Positions 47,665 to 57,169 of a DNA stretch of 64,000 bases are shown here, in pieces. Position numbers and translations under genes: made by a program. Under the pieces are notes generated by a model that worked only from the letters and a program-made list of their open reading frames with translations, did no database searches and was not told where the DNA came from. Within the stretch, counting starts at the first letter, position 1; each line of letters opens with the position of its first letter. Where the stretch lies: NCBI GenBank assembly GCA_034420475.1, contig DAOULH010000102.1:1-64000 (forward strand). The letters are read 5' to 3'. Source of the DNA: Bin87 sp034420475. GTDB lineage: Bacteria; Chloroflexota; Dehalococcoidia; Lucifugimonadales; UBA3495.

Positions 47665-47926
47665 TGCGGTCGTGCAACTCGTCGCGCGTCAGCTTTTCTC
47701 CCGGCTGAAATTCCATACCTTCAGCCTGCCGCCGGGCGTCAATGCGGGCTAGCAGATCGTGCAGCTGTTGACGGACGTCTTCCTGTTCCGCTTCAGAAGC
47801 CGGCTTGGGCAGAAAATTGGCCAAGCGCGCGCCGACCCACTCCTCCACTGAGGCTCCCACGGCCTCGGCGTTGCGCTGGTAGTAGCGGTAGGTCTCGTCG
47901 TCCACGGATATGGTGATGGTTTTCAT
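47651..47926 (-). CDS. VapB-like antitoxin
   Basis: 91 aa from the ATG at 47926 (GAGG upstream). N-terminus MKTITISVDDETYRYYQRNA is the ribbon-helix-helix type seen in DNA-binding antitoxins, and the C-terminal helical region (EDVRQQLHDLLARIDARRQ) would cover the PIN toxin. Overlap with the toxin gene supports co-expression. Presumably autoregulates the operon. Confidence 0.82.
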   Translation of the reverse strand: MKTITISVDDETYRYYQRNAEAVGASVEEWVGARLANFLPKPASEAEQEDVRQQLHDLLARIDARRQAEGMEFQPGEKLTRDELHDRNALR

Positions 47927-47969
47927 AGCGCGGCCTCGCCAGTACAGCATAGCATGGCCGATGCGACGA

Positions 47970-49613
47970 TTAGCGATAATACTGCGAGAAGACCGGCTCT
48001 TCGCGGGTGATGATTTCCAGGACGCAGGGCTGGCCGGTGGACGAGATTTCCTTGGCCCTCTCGATGGCCGGTCCGACTTCGTCCGGGTCCGTCACGTGCT
48101 CGGAGTACGCGCCCAGGGCTTCGGCCATGCGAGCGTACTCGCCGGTGACGTACTTGGTGCCGTACCGTTCCGTCGCCACCGGAATGTTCTTCTCGTAACC
48201 GCCCATGGCGCCGTTGTTCACGATCACGGTGATGATGCCCAGCTTTTCCCGCGCCGACGTCTCGAAGTCCGTGCCGGCCATGCCGACCGCCACGTCGCCC
48301 ATCAGGTTGACGCAGGTCTTCTCCGGGAAGGCCACTTTCGCGCCCATGGCGTAACCCAGGCCGCTGCCCAACTGGGTCGAGTTGCCCCAACCGATGTATC
48401 CTCGGGGAGTGGTGGCCGCGTAGAAAGGCACGATCTGATCGCGCGGGTTGCCGGAGTCGTGGGTGACGATGCTGTTGGCCTTGTCCAGTCGCGCGTTCAG
48501 CTCGTAAACCACGCGGTACGGGCTGATGGGAACGTCTTTGCTGGATAGCCGGGGCATCCATTCGGCCAGCCACTCCTGTCGCACCTGCCGGATCTCGGCG
48601 GCCACCGATTCGTCGCCGCGCCGGCCGTTCTCGCCCAGCCGGTCCTTGACTTCCTCGACCAGTTGGCCGAGGACCAGTTTGGCATCGCCGACGATGATTT
48701 CGTCCAGCGGATACTCGCCGTTCAGGTCCTTTTCGTCGATGGTGGACTGGATGACGGTCTTGCCGGCCGGAACGGGCGCTGACGCCAGGGTTTTCTGGAA
48801 GCTGGTTCCAATGCCGAAAACCACGTCGCTCTTCGCCAGGAACTCCCCGACCATTTTGGTGCCGGTGTTGCCGCCGGCGCCCAGGGCCAGGGGGTGGTTT
48901 TCCGGGAAGCCGCTTTTGCCCAGCGTGGTGGTCATGGTCGGCGCGTTGAGCAGCTCAGCCAGTTCCACCAATTCCGGGGTGGCCTCGGCGTAGAGCACGC
49001 CCTGGCCGGCGTAGATGACAGGCCGGCGGGCGTTCACCAGCAACTCGGCGACCCGGGAAACATCGCGCGGGTCGCCCGCCGAGCGACGCTTCTGTTGCGG
49101 AATGTAGTGAAATTGCTCCTCGGAGATCTCCCCGGCCAGCACGTCGTTGGGCATCTCCACCAGGACCGGGTTCGGCCGGCCGGTGCGGAGTTGCGTGTAC
49201 GCGCGGCGCATCAGCTCGGGGATGCGTTCGGTGTAGTTGGCGGAGTCGGCCCACTTGGTGACGCCCTCATAGTTGCGGGCGGCGTCAAAGTCGGAGGACA
49301 TCCCGTGACGCCTCGTCCCCGGGTGATTGGGCACCATCAGCAGCGGTGAGGAGTCGGCGTAAGCCTGGGCAACCCCGGAGAAGGCATTTTCGATGCCCGG
49401 CCCGCCCTGGACGATGACCACGCCGTTCTTGTTGCCGTTATTCACCCGACTGTAGGCGTCGGCCATGTTGACCGCGGTGCGCTCCATGCGGGAGATGATC
49501 GGCCGGATGCCGGCCGCCGCGCAAGCGTCGATCAGGATGTTGTTGGGAAAGCAGAAAACGACGTCGACGCCCTCCCGGGCCAGAATGTTGGCGAACGCGG
49601 TCTTGCCGTCCAT
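47970..49613 (-). CDS. ThDP-dependent enzyme, acetolactate-synthase-like
   Basis: 547 aa with the three-domain thiamine diphosphate layout: N-terminal Pyr domain (FCFPNNILIDACAAAGIRPI, catalytic-Glu segment RMERTAVNMADAYSR), central domain (ARRPVIYAGQGVLYAEAT), and C-terminal PP domain with GDVAVGMAGT followed by VIVNN for the diphosphate/metal. The usual GDG is GDV here. Acetolactate synthase needs a small subunit; none is nearby, so it may be a decarboxylase such as a 2-oxo acid or oxalyl/benzoylformate-type. Substrate unknown. Standing alone, minus strand. Confidence 0.85.
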   Translation of the reverse strand: MDGKTAFANILAREGVDVVFCFPNNILIDACAAAGIRPIISRMERTAVNMADAYSRVNNGNKNGVVIVQGGPGIENAFSGVAQAYADSSPLLMVPNHPGTRRHGMSSDFDAARNYEGVTKWADSANYTERIPELMRRAYTQLRTGRPNPVLVEMPNDVLAGEISEEQFHYIPQQKRRSAGDPRDVSRVAELLVNARRPVIYAGQGVLYAEATPELVELAELLNAPTMTTTLGKSGFPENHPLALGAGGNTGTKMVGEFLAKSDVVFGIGTSFQKTLASAPVPAGKTVIQSTIDEKDLNGEYPLDEIIVGDAKLVLGQLVEEVKDRLGENGRRGDESVAAEIRQVRQEWLAEWMPRLSSKDVPISPYRVVYELNARLDKANSIVTHDSGNPRDQIVPFYAATTPRGYIGWGNSTQLGSGLGYAMGAKVAFPEKTCVNLMGDVAVGMAGTDFETSAREKLGIITVIVNNGAMGGYEKNIPVATERYGTKYVTGEYARMAEALGAYSEHVTDPDEVGPAIERAKEISSTGQPCVLEIITREEPVFSQYYR

Positions 49614-49692
49614 GCAGTTATCCTCCGTTGGATGTCGATAGCCGGGGCATTATACCCGGCGTCCGATGGTGGTTGGCAGGCGCGGGGCGTGG

Positions 49693-52125
49693 TCAGTTCG
49701 CCTCGGTCAGCGTGCCCGTTCCCATGCTGTTGTCGATGGGGCTGCCGTAGTTGCGGCCGACCAGCAGTCCGATCTGGCGCTTGCCGGTCACGTCGCCGCC
49801 GGCCGCGCAGTTGCGGATGTCACCGCCGTTATCTCCAATCAGTCCCCCCACGTACTCGCTGCCCGATACTGCCCCCGAAGCGATGCTGGCATCCGCCACG
49901 CCCACCGTGTTCTGGCCGATGAGTCCGCCCACATAATCGGCGCCCGTTGCGCTTCCTTCGGCGGTACTGCCGAGGACTGACCCTTCATCGTTGGATCCGA
50001 TCAACCCCCCCACGTAATTGTTCCCCGAAGCTGAGCCGCTGGCCTCGCACCGCGTTACATCGCCGCGGTAGTTCTTACCGACCAGCCCACCGACAAAGTC
50101 CTGGGCGCCGGTGGCGTCGCCGCTGGCGCTGCAATCACTGATGTCGGCGTCGTTGTACCCCATCAATCCGCCAACGTTCGTCTCGCCGGCAGCGGCGCCC
50201 TGGGCAACCCCTTCCTGTACCACGCCGTCGTTGTGGCCGACCAGGCCGCCCACGTTTTCGGAGCCGGCGGCGTCGCCGGTGGCGGAGCTCGCGGTTATGG
50301 CGCCGTCGTTGTTGCGGCCCACCAGGCCGCCCACGTTGTCGCTGCCCGTGACGACGCCATCCGCCGAGCTGTTGCTGACATTGCCCTCGCTGTTGCCAAC
50401 CAAACCGCCGATGTCGTCTTCGCCGGACACTGCGCCGGAGGCGGAGCTATCCTCGATTGCTCCGTCCTTTTGATGGTATCCCACCAGGCCGCCTATGTTC
50501 CCGTTGCCCGACACTTCTCCGGTGGCGGAACAAGATGCGACGGTTCCGCCGTTGTTGCGGCCGACCAGGCCCCCCACGTCGTCAATGCCACTGACGACGC
50601 CTGAGGCGGCGCAGTCGCTCAGGCTTCCATCGTTGTAACCCACGAAGCCGCCGATTTTGTTGTGCCCGGTCACGGATCCTTCTGCGGTGTTGTCGGCCAA
50701 CGTGCCTTCTGCGTTGTGGCCAACCAGTCCCCCAACGTTGTCGTGGCCGGTGACGGCGCCGGCGGCGGAGCTGTTGCTGACGGCGCCCCGTCCGTTGTGC
50801 CCGGCAAGGCCGCCCACGTTGTCCTGCCCGGTGACGCCGCCGCGGGCGGAACTATCTCTCACGTCACCACCGTTCCGACCGATCAGCCCGCCGACATCGG
50901 TTTTGCCGGTGACGTCGCCACTGGCGGAACTGCTGCGGACCGTCCCGCCATTGTCTCTGCCCACCAGCCCGCCGATATGTACGTTTCCGGACACCGCGCC
51001 GCTGGCAACGCCAGAGTCGATGACTCCATTATTGAACCCTGCCAGGCCACCGACGAAGACCGTGCCGGTCACGTCGCTGTCCGCTGTGCTGTCGCGAACC
51101 GCGCTCCCAAAATTGCTGTCGATGCGCCCGACGAGGCCACCCACGTACCTCATGCCGGTGACGCTGCCGCTGGCCACGCTGTCATTGATCCGGCCCCCCT
51201 CTTTGTCGTCTCCCACCAGACCCCCCACGAAATCATTGCCGGTTACGGCGCCGCTGGTCGCGCAATCCAGTATGCGGCCCCCCTCCTCATTGTTTCCGAC
51301 TAACCCACCCACGTAGTCGTGACCCGTAACGCTGACCTGGACCAAGTTGAGGTTCCTGATCACTCCGCCGCTGTTAAACCCGAACAGTCCCACGTAGTCC
51401 TGTTCCGGCCGGTTGATGTATAGATTGCTGATGGTATGGCCGCCGCCTTCAAAGGTTGCTGCGAACAGCAGTTGGTCATTTGAACTCAAGTAGTAGCCCA
51501 ACGGCTCCCACCCCAATCCTGAATTCCAATATGCGTCATCGCCGTCCGGGACGCCATCGAGATCGCTGTCAAGGTCGATGTCGGTGACCAATTCGTAACC
51601 TTCGCATCCGCCCACGCTGCATCCCATGTCATCCGCCGGGTCCGGGAAAGCGTCCCGGTATGGAGCCTGTCCGGCCGCATCGTCGGCTACCCCGTTGCCG
51701 TCCATGTCGTATCGAATGGCGTTCAGTTGCGCCAGGTTGTAAATCTCGATCAGACCGTCATCATCCGCGTCATAGTCACCGTCAAAGACCGCCGTCGGGG
51801 TTGGGGTCGGCGGTTCATCCTGCCGGACCTCGGGCGTCGGCGTAGGTTCCGGGGTTGCCGTCGGCGGCGCAGCCGCTCGGTCCGACAGTATGGTTACAGG
51901 CGTCGGCGACGGAAATGGTCGTTTGGTCGGTTCATTTTGTTCACTGATGGATACCGTAGGGCGCGCGCCTACCACCCGGTCTTGCCCGGAGCCGGCGCTC
52001 GCCGGTTCGTCCTGCGGTTCCGGGCCGGAGCACGCCGCCAGAGCGAGCAATGCGACAGCAGTCAATATGATTGATCTGCATGATTGACCGGCGGCGAGCG
52101 CCAATCGGCCTTCCGACAAATTCAT
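49693..52125 (-). CDS. Lipoprotein with about 20 GLUG repeats
   Basis: 810 aa from the ATG at 52125. Type II signal peptide with lipobox LAAC (Cys32). A Pro/Thr-rich linker (ATPEPTPTPE) follows, then a calcium-binding-like DYDADDDGLIEIYNLAQLNA and a second DMDGNGVAD unit. From about residue 260 to the end, 20-21 repeats of 25-30 residues, each beginning (V/I)GGLVG and ending xVTG, match the GLUG repeat. Exposed on the outside of the membrane, probably for binding or adhesion. Signs of repeat expansion are clear, and repeat number may vary between strains. Confidence 0.88.
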   Translation of the reverse strand: MNLSEGRLALAAGQSCRSIILTAVALLALAACSGPEPQDEPASAGSGQDRVVGARPTVSISEQNEPTKRPFPSPTPVTILSDRAAAPPTATPEPTPTPEVRQDEPPTPTPTAVFDGDYDADDDGLIEIYNLAQLNAIRYDMDGNGVADDAAGQAPYRDAFPDPADDMGCSVGGCEGYELVTDIDLDSDLDGVPDGDDAYWNSGLGWEPLGYYLSSNDQLLFAATFEGGGHTISNLYINRPEQDYVGLFGFNSGGVIRNLNLVQVSVTGHDYVGGLVGNNEEGGRILDCATSGAVTGNDFVGGLVGDDKEGGRINDSVASGSVTGMRYVGGLVGRIDSNFGSAVRDSTADSDVTGTVFVGGLAGFNNGVIDSGVASGAVSGNVHIGGLVGRDNGGTVRSSSASGDVTGKTDVGGLIGRNGGDVRDSSARGGVTGQDNVGGLAGHNGRGAVSNSSAAGAVTGHDNVGGLVGHNAEGTLADNTAEGSVTGHNKIGGFVGYNDGSLSDCAASGVVSGIDDVGGLVGRNNGGTVASCSATGEVSGNGNIGGLVGYHQKDGAIEDSSASGAVSGEDDIGGLVGNSEGNVSNSSADGVVTGSDNVGGLVGRNNDGAITASSATGDAAGSENVGGLVGHNDGVVQEGVAQGAAAGETNVGGLMGYNDADISDCSASGDATGAQDFVGGLVGKNYRGDVTRCEASGSASGNNYVGGLIGSNDEGSVLGSTAEGSATGADYVGGLIGQNTVGVADASIASGAVSGSEYVGGLIGDNGGDIRNCAAGGDVTGKRQIGLLVGRNYGSPIDNSMGTGTLTEAN

Positions 52126-52323
52126 CACGGTGCACACCTGCCTGGACGCCTCCGGGACGCCGCGTATCCATGTTGCGAAATGCCGGGACAATCCTGTCCC
52201 GCCGGAACCGGGCTTTTCCACGAGCGAAGGCATTATACCTACGTTTCACCCCGTGGCATTACTGCGAGTATGTACGGATTCGCGTTATCATAATGCGCAC
52301 TGTAACCAGCAGGAGGAACTGAG

Positions 52324-52758
52324 ATGCCCGAATACATTCCGTCAACCAGGGACTGGGTGCGCGAGCAGGTGGAACTGTACGAAAGCAGCGGCGGCGCCGA
52401 AGGGACCACGCTGCGGGACACGGGTCTGCCCGTAATCATCGTTACCAACCGCGGCAACAAGACCGGGGCGATCCGCAAGACTCCGCTGATGCGCGTGAAG
52501 GTCGGCGACGCCTACGTGTTGGTGGGCTCGCAGGGCGGCGCGCCGCGCAATCCCGTTTGGGTGTACAACCTGCGCGCCGATGCCAACGTGGAAATCAGGG
52601 ATGGGGCGGACGTGTACACCATGCGGGTCCGCGAAGTGTCCGACGCGGATGAACGCGCCCGGCTCTGGGCGGCCTCCGTCGAGGCGTTTCCTCCTTACGA
52701 AGAGTACCAGGGTCGCACTTCAAGAATGATACCCGTTTTCGTCGCCGAACCCGTCTGA
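52324..52758 (+). CDS. Deazaflavin (F420)-dependent oxidoreductase, Ddn-like
   Basis: 144 aa split-barrel protein of the nitroreductase/Ddn family. NRGNKTGAIRKTPLMRV is the family's diagnostic block (R.sG..R.tPl), followed by YVLVGSQGGAPRNPVWVYNL and the acid-rich C-terminus. Uses reduced F420 (or flavin) as hydride donor; many reduce quinones or nitro compounds. AGGAGG precedes the ATG. Suggests the host makes F420. Next gene is 230 bases away. Confidence 0.88.
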   Translation: MPEYIPSTRDWVREQVELYESSGGAEGTTLRDTGLPVIIVTNRGNKTGAIRKTPLMRVKVGDAYVLVGSQGGAPRNPVWVYNLRADANVEIRDGADVYTMRVREVSDADERARLWAASVEAFPPYEEYQGRTSRMIPVFVAEPV

Positions 52759-52989
52759 ACAAATCGCGGGTATTTGCCCGCACAAAGGCGTTCGGCGCCG
52801 TCGACGGCGCCGAAACTGGCGATTTTCCGATTCAGGCGGTGAAAATCGTTGTTTGCCGCCGTTGATGCAAGTATAGTATTGGCAGCGAAATTGCGCCGGT
52901 CCTCCTTCCTTGGGTATTGTAATCGCTGTGCCCGACGAAACAGACCTAGCGTGTGCACCGTGATTACCAACCAGGCCGGAGGATTAACC

Positions 52990-53307
52990 GTGGCCCTTTC
53001 CGACATGACCCTTGAATGCAGCGACTGCGGAGCGGAGTTTCTCTTCACCGTAGGCGAGCAGGAATTCTATGCCTCGCGAGGCTTCACCAACTATCCGAAG
53101 CGGTGTGTTTCATGCCGGAACGCTCGGCGCGGCCAGCCTCGTGACAACTTCGGCGGTGGCGGCGGCGGCGGATTTGGCGGCGGCCAGCGCGAGTCCTTCC
53201 CCATCGTTTGCAGCAATTGCGGAGTGGACGCAACCGTACCGTTCCGCCCCCGCGGTGACCGACCGGTATATTGCAGCGACTGCTTTAGCCAGATGCGAAA
53301 TTCCTGA
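52990..53307 (+). CDS. Zinc-ribbon protein with glycine-rich linker
   Basis: 105 aa from a GTG at 52990, chosen because GGAGG lies 7 bases upstream. First zinc ribbon CSDCGAEFLFTVGEQEFY with CVSC; then a Gly/Phe-rich linker (about 65-78); then a second ribbon CSNCG...CSDCF. The two CxxC pairs each make a complete metal site. Resembles small CxxC-CxxC proteins annotated as zinc-ribbon DNA- or RNA-interacting. Function unknown. Confidence 0.8.
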   Translation: MALSDMTLECSDCGAEFLFTVGEQEFYASRGFTNYPKRCVSCRNARRGQPRDNFGGGGGGGFGGGQRESFPIVCSNCGVDATVPFRPRGDRPVYCSDCFSQMRNS

Positions 53308-53326
53308 GGCCGGCGTCCTGGCCTCA
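53305..53326 (+). terminator. Weak hairpin after zinc-ribbon gene
   Basis: TGAGGCC (53305-53311, overlapping the stop codon) pairs with GGCCTCA (53320-53326), followed by GTCTCGTTT. The U-run is poor, so it could be an attenuator or nothing. Confidence 0.35.
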
Positions 53327-53360
53327 GTCTCGTTTCAGATCTGAGGCCACCGCGACCGCC

Positions 53361-54839
53361 ATGCCATACCGGGATCTTCGCGAGTTTATCGCCTTTCTCG
53401 AAAGCAAAGGCGACCTGCGGCGCATCTCCGCTCCGGTAAGCACGGAGCTGGAGATGACCGAAATCGCCTATCGCTCCCTGCGAGCCGATGGGCCGGCGCT
53501 CCTGTTCGAAAACGTGGATGGCCACGACATGCCCGTGGCCATCAACCTGTTCTGCTCCGAACGGCGCATGAACTGGGCGCTGGAGGTTGAGGACGCCGAC
53601 AGCCTGGCCGCCCGCCTGGAAGCCATGATCGAAATGGTCCAGGGCGGGCCACCCCAGGGTATGCTGAACAAGCTCCGCACCCTGGGACGGCTGGTTCACG
53701 TCGGAGCCTACCAGCCCCGGACTGTCAGCAATCCCCCGTGTCAGCAAGTTGTAGCGACTGGGGAAGACGTTGACCTGTACAGCCTGCCGATCATCAAGTG
53801 CTGGCCGATGGACGCCGGCCCGTACATAACGCTGCCGTTGGTGATCACCAAGGACCCCGAAACCGGCACGCAGAACTACGGCATTTACCGGATGCAGGTG
53901 TTCGACCACAACACCACCGGGATGCACTGGCAGACTCACAAAGTGGGCGCGCGTCATTACCGGGCCAGCGGAGACCGGCTGGAGGTGGCCGTCGCGCTGG
54001 GCGGCGATCCCGCCTCGATTTGGACCGGATCGGCGCCACTGCCGCCGGACATCGACGAGATGGTGCTGGCCGGCTTCATCCGCGACGAAGGCGTCGAGTT
54101 GGCCCCGGCGGTGTCGGTGGACCTCAAGGTGCCGGCCCACGCCGAGATCGTCCTCGAAGGGTACGTCATCCCCGGTGAAGAGAGGACGGAAGGACCGTTC
54201 GGCGATCACACCGGCTACTACTCCCTGGCCGAGCCCTACCCGGTGTTCCACGTCACCACCATCACCCGCCGCCACAATCCCATTTACCCCACAACCTTCG
54301 TGGGGCGGCCGCCTACCGAGGACTACTGGATGGGCAAGGTCACCGAGCGCGTTTTCCTGCCGCTGATACGCCTCATCCTGCCGGAGGTGGTCGATGTCAA
54401 CATGCCGGCGGAGGGTATTTTCCATAACCTGGTCCTGGTGTCGATGAAGAAAGAGTACCCCGGGCACGCCCGCAAGGTGATGTACGGCCTGTGGGGTCTG
54501 GGGCTGCTCAGCCTGACCAAGGTCATCGTGGTGGTGGACGACTTTGTGGACGTCCAGAACCCTTCGGAAGTGGCGTGGCGAGTCGCCAACAACATCAACC
54601 CGGCCACTGATCTGGTCATGGTTGACGGCCCCATTGACGACCTGGACGTGGCGTCTCCGACGCCGCGCTTCGGCAGCAAAGTCGGCATCGACGCCACCCG
54701 GAAGGGGCCGCAGGAAGGCTACCACCGCGAATGGCCGCCGGACATCGAGATGAGCCCGGAGATCCGGGATCGCGTGTCCGCGAGATGGGCCGAGTTGGGC
54801 CTGGACGACATAATCCCTTCGGCTCGCCCCAGCAACTGA
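53361..54839 (+). CDS. UbiD-family decarboxylase
   Basis: 492 aa, the family's length. Opening YRDLREFIAFLESKGDLRRI is typical; later blocks GTQNYGIYRMQVFDHNTTG (prFMN site) and PFGDHTGYYSLAEPYPVFHV are family hallmarks. It decarboxylates with prenylated FMN made by the UbiX encoded two genes later. With ubiA-, ubiX- and ubiE-type genes downstream this is most likely the menaquinone-pathway decarboxylase (MqnL-like) or the 4-hydroxy-3-polyprenylbenzoate type. Starts ATG, no strong Shine-Dalgarno. Confidence 0.9.
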   Translation: MPYRDLREFIAFLESKGDLRRISAPVSTELEMTEIAYRSLRADGPALLFENVDGHDMPVAINLFCSERRMNWALEVEDADSLAARLEAMIEMVQGGPPQGMLNKLRTLGRLVHVGAYQPRTVSNPPCQQVVATGEDVDLYSLPIIKCWPMDAGPYITLPLVITKDPETGTQNYGIYRMQVFDHNTTGMHWQTHKVGARHYRASGDRLEVAVALGGDPASIWTGSAPLPPDIDEMVLAGFIRDEGVELAPAVSVDLKVPAHAEIVLEGYVIPGEERTEGPFGDHTGYYSLAEPYPVFHVTTITRRHNPIYPTTFVGRPPTEDYWMGKVTERVFLPLIRLILPEVVDVNMPAEGIFHNLVLVSMKKEYPGHARKVMYGLWGLGLLSLTKVIVVVDDFVDVQNPSEVAWRVANNINPATDLVMVDGPIDDLDVASPTPRFGSKVGIDATRKGPQEGYHREWPPDIEMSPEIRDRVSARWAELGLDDIIPSARPSN

Positions 54840-54876
54840 ACTGCGCTGCTCACGCGTACCCGATTTGATCAGAACC

Positions 54877-54968
54877 GTCATTGCGAGCGCAGCGCGGCAA
54901 TCTCGTGACGGCAGCAGGGGCTCTTCCAGCCACGAGATCGCCGCGTCGCTGCGCTCCTCACGATGACA
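54877..54968. repeat. CATTGCGAG-type interspersed repeat
   Basis: GTCATTGCGAGCGCAGCGCG on the left and GCTGCGCTCCTCACGATGAC on the right, with GGCAATCTCG and CGAGATCGCC within. It separates ubiD from ubiA. Confidence 0.85.
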
Positions 54969-55015
54969 AACTAGGCGCGCGTGGCATGAACGGGTGTGTG
55001 CTACCATGAGCGGGT

Positions 55016-55942
55016 ATGCATGACGCACCGGCACATCCTGGCCCTTTTCGCGTGGTGGCGGGTAAGGTTCCGCACTACCTGAACGCGATCAACATCTCGG
55101 AATCGCTGTTCGCGATGCCGTTCGGCTACATCGGGATGGTGTTGGCGTCGCATTATTCAGGCGGCAGCGGTTGGCCGGGTTGGCACGCCTTCATCTGGAT
55201 CACCCTGGCGTTCATGGGAGTCCGGACCCTGGGGATGTCGGCCAATCGCATCATCAACGCCCGGGAGGACGCGCGCAACCCGCGCACGGCGGGTCGTCAC
55301 ATCCCCGCCGGCATCCTGAAACCGCTGGAGGTGGGTGGCATGGCCGGCGCGGGCGCGGCGGTTTTTTTCGTCTCCGCCTGGCAGTTGAACCCCCTGGCGC
55401 TGATGCTTTCCCCGGTGGCCGCGGCATACGTGGTGCTGTACTCATTCGCCAAGTACTACACCTGGCTGTGCAGCCTGATGCTGGGGCTGGCGCTTTCCAT
55501 CGCCCCGTCCGGGGCCTGGATCGGGGTTACCGGGCAACTGACTTGGCAGCCGGTTCTGCTCACCTTTGCCGTGATGATGTGGGCGGGGGGGTTCGAAACG
55601 ATCTACGGCAGCCTGGACTTCAATTTCGACCGGGCGAATCGGATCAATTCCATCGCGGCCCGGTTCGGCGTTCGCAATGCTATCCGCACCACGCGGGTAT
55701 TGCACAGCCTGGCGGCGGCGGCCCTCCTGGCGCTGGGCATCTGGATGGAGTTGAACGTATTCTACTTCATCGGTTGGGCGGTGGCCGCGATACTGCTGGT
55801 GTACGAAAACAACCTGGTGCGGTCCGGCGAGCCGGCCATGGTGGGGAAGGCGTTCGCGTTCAACAAGTACATCTCCACGCAGTTGTTGGCCTTTACGATT
55901 CTCGCCGTGGCGCTGCCGTTCGACGGATTTTTCCCGTGGTAA
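55016..55942 (+). CDS. UbiA-family prenyltransferase
   Basis: 308 aa, about eight membrane helices. First aspartate region NRIINAREDARNPRT matches the NxxxD-type motif; the second, YGSLDFNFDRANR, is the DxxxD-like motif. It attaches a polyprenyl chain to an aromatic ring in quinone synthesis. Clustered with ubiD, ubiX and ubiE homologues; MqnP of the futalosine pathway is a good candidate identity. Membrane-embedded. Preceded by a CATTGCGAG repeat. Confidence 0.9.
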   Translation: MHDAPAHPGPFRVVAGKVPHYLNAINISESLFAMPFGYIGMVLASHYSGGSGWPGWHAFIWITLAFMGVRTLGMSANRIINAREDARNPRTAGRHIPAGILKPLEVGGMAGAGAAVFFVSAWQLNPLALMLSPVAAAYVVLYSFAKYYTWLCSLMLGLALSIAPSGAWIGVTGQLTWQPVLLTFAVMMWAGGFETIYGSLDFNFDRANRINSIAARFGVRNAIRTTRVLHSLAAAALLALGIWMELNVFYFIGWAVAAILLVYENNLVRSGEPAMVGKAFAFNKYISTQLLAFTILAVALPFDGFFPW

Positions 55943-56009
55943 TCGCGGTTGTTGACATGACGGCGCGCTGCTCCGCCGGCGCGCGTTAGCCGACCCCAAG
56001 CCGCGACCA

Positions 56010-56624
56010 ATGAATGCCGGCATGACTTCCGCCCAGTCTCGTCCGCTAATCGTCGGGATCAGCGGAGCTAGTGGGTCGATAATCGCCCGCGAACTGGTCG
56101 ACGCGCTGCTGGAATTGGAGAGGCCGGTGGTGGTAGTGGCCTCCAATGCCGCGCGCATGGTGTGGCAGGAAGAGCTCGACGAGTCTTACAACGCGGCCGT
56201 AGCGCGATGGAGCGAGTATCCCGACTTCAGCGCCTATGCCATCTCCGACCTGTTTGCCCCCATCGCCAGCGGAACCTTCCCCACGGCCGGCATGATCATC
56301 GCACCCGCCAGCATGAACACCGTCGCATCCCTGGCCCACGGACTGACGCCCAATCTCCTGCTGCGCGCCGCTGACGTGACGCTCAAGGAGCGACGCCCGT
56401 TGACCTTGATTCCCCGGGAAACGCCGCTGCACGCCATCCACCTGGAGAACCTCTTGACGCTGTCTCGGCTGGGAGCCACCATTCTGCCGCCTGAGCCGCC
56501 GTTTTACCTGAAACCGCTGGACATTGACGGCGTGGTTCGCTTCGTGGTCCAGCGGGCGCTGGTCGCATCCGGGGTCGCCGACGGCCTGCCGGACGACATG
56601 CAGTACCGCGATCACGAGCGGTAG
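56010..56624 (+). CDS. ubiX: Flavin prenyltransferase UbiX
   Basis: 204 aa. FMN-binding GISGASGS at about residues 16-23, later APASMNTVASLAHG, and the C-terminal PRETPLHAIHLENLL with IDGVVRFVVQRAL are diagnostic. UbiX makes prenylated FMN from FMN and dimethylallyl phosphate for UbiD enzymes. Its position between ubiA and ubiE, and shared neighbourhood with ubiD, agrees. ATG at 56010 or 56022 (MTSAQSRPLIVG). Confidence 0.93.
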   Translation: MNAGMTSAQSRPLIVGISGASGSIIARELVDALLELERPVVVVASNAARMVWQEELDESYNAAVARWSEYPDFSAYAISDLFAPIASGTFPTAGMIIAPASMNTVASLAHGLTPNLLLRAADVTLKERRPLTLIPRETPLHAIHLENLLTLSRLGATILPPEPPFYLKPLDIDGVVRFVVQRALVASGVADGLPDDMQYRDHER

Positions 56625-56639
56625 AGGATCAGTTGCGTC

Positions 56640-57167
56640 ATGGCCAGGATCGTCTATTACGTTGCCGCCAGCCTGGACGGCTTCATCGCGGATTCCGCCG
56701 GCGGAGTGGGCTGGCTGCCCGAAAGCGATGCCAACGACTACGGCTACGCAGAATTCTATGCTGGTGTCGATGCGCTGGCGATGGGCCGGCGCACGTATGA
56801 CCAGGTGCTGGGTTTTGGGGATTGGCCGTATCCGGGCAAGGCGACTTACGTGTTCACCCATTCGCCGTTGCCGGAAGGCCCTGACGGTGTGCGGTTCTTT
56901 CTGGGCACTACTCAGGAATTCATCCGTGACGTAGCGACGCAATATGCCGGCATGGTGTGGCTGGTGGGCGGCGGCAACCTGGCTAACCAGTTCCGGCAGG
57001 CCGGCCGGCTCGACGAATACCGGGTCTTCGTGATCCCGATAGTCCTCGGGCAAGGCGTCCCGCTGTTCGGGGGGCCGGGATCGCCGACTCTGCTGGATCT
57101 GGAATCGGCGCGGCCTCATGCGGACGGAGTGGTGCAGCTCCGGTATCGCCCGCGCGATATTGGTTAG
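56640..57167 (+). CDS. Dihydrofolate-reductase-fold protein (RibD C-terminal type)
   Basis: 175 aa. Opening RIVYYVAASLDGFIADSAGG and YDQVLGFGDWPYPGKATYVF, VWLVGGGNLANQF and VIPIVLGQGVPLF are the blocks of the RibD-C/DHFR-like family. Binds NAD(P)H; true substrate uncertain (pyrimidine reductase-like or DHFR-like). It sits within the quinone gene block, two bases before the methyltransferase gene. Confidence 0.88.
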   Translation: MARIVYYVAASLDGFIADSAGGVGWLPESDANDYGYAEFYAGVDALAMGRRTYDQVLGFGDWPYPGKATYVFTHSPLPEGPDGVRFFLGTTQEFIRDVATQYAGMVWLVGGGNLANQFRQAGRLDEYRVFVIPIVLGQGVPLFGGPGSPTLLDLESARPHADGVVQLRYRPRDIG

Positions 57168-57169
57168 CC

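Noticed and set aside
49693..52125. CRISPR-like array suggested by the repeated DNA in this region
   Set aside because: Repeats are in frame, 75-90 bp, divergent, and encode GLUG units without fixed repeats and unique spacers.
53091..55034. 647-codon minus-strand open frame over ubiD
   Set aside because: The plus-strand UbiD has all conserved blocks. The minus-strand product only reads through a CATTGCGAG repeat and GC-rich complement.
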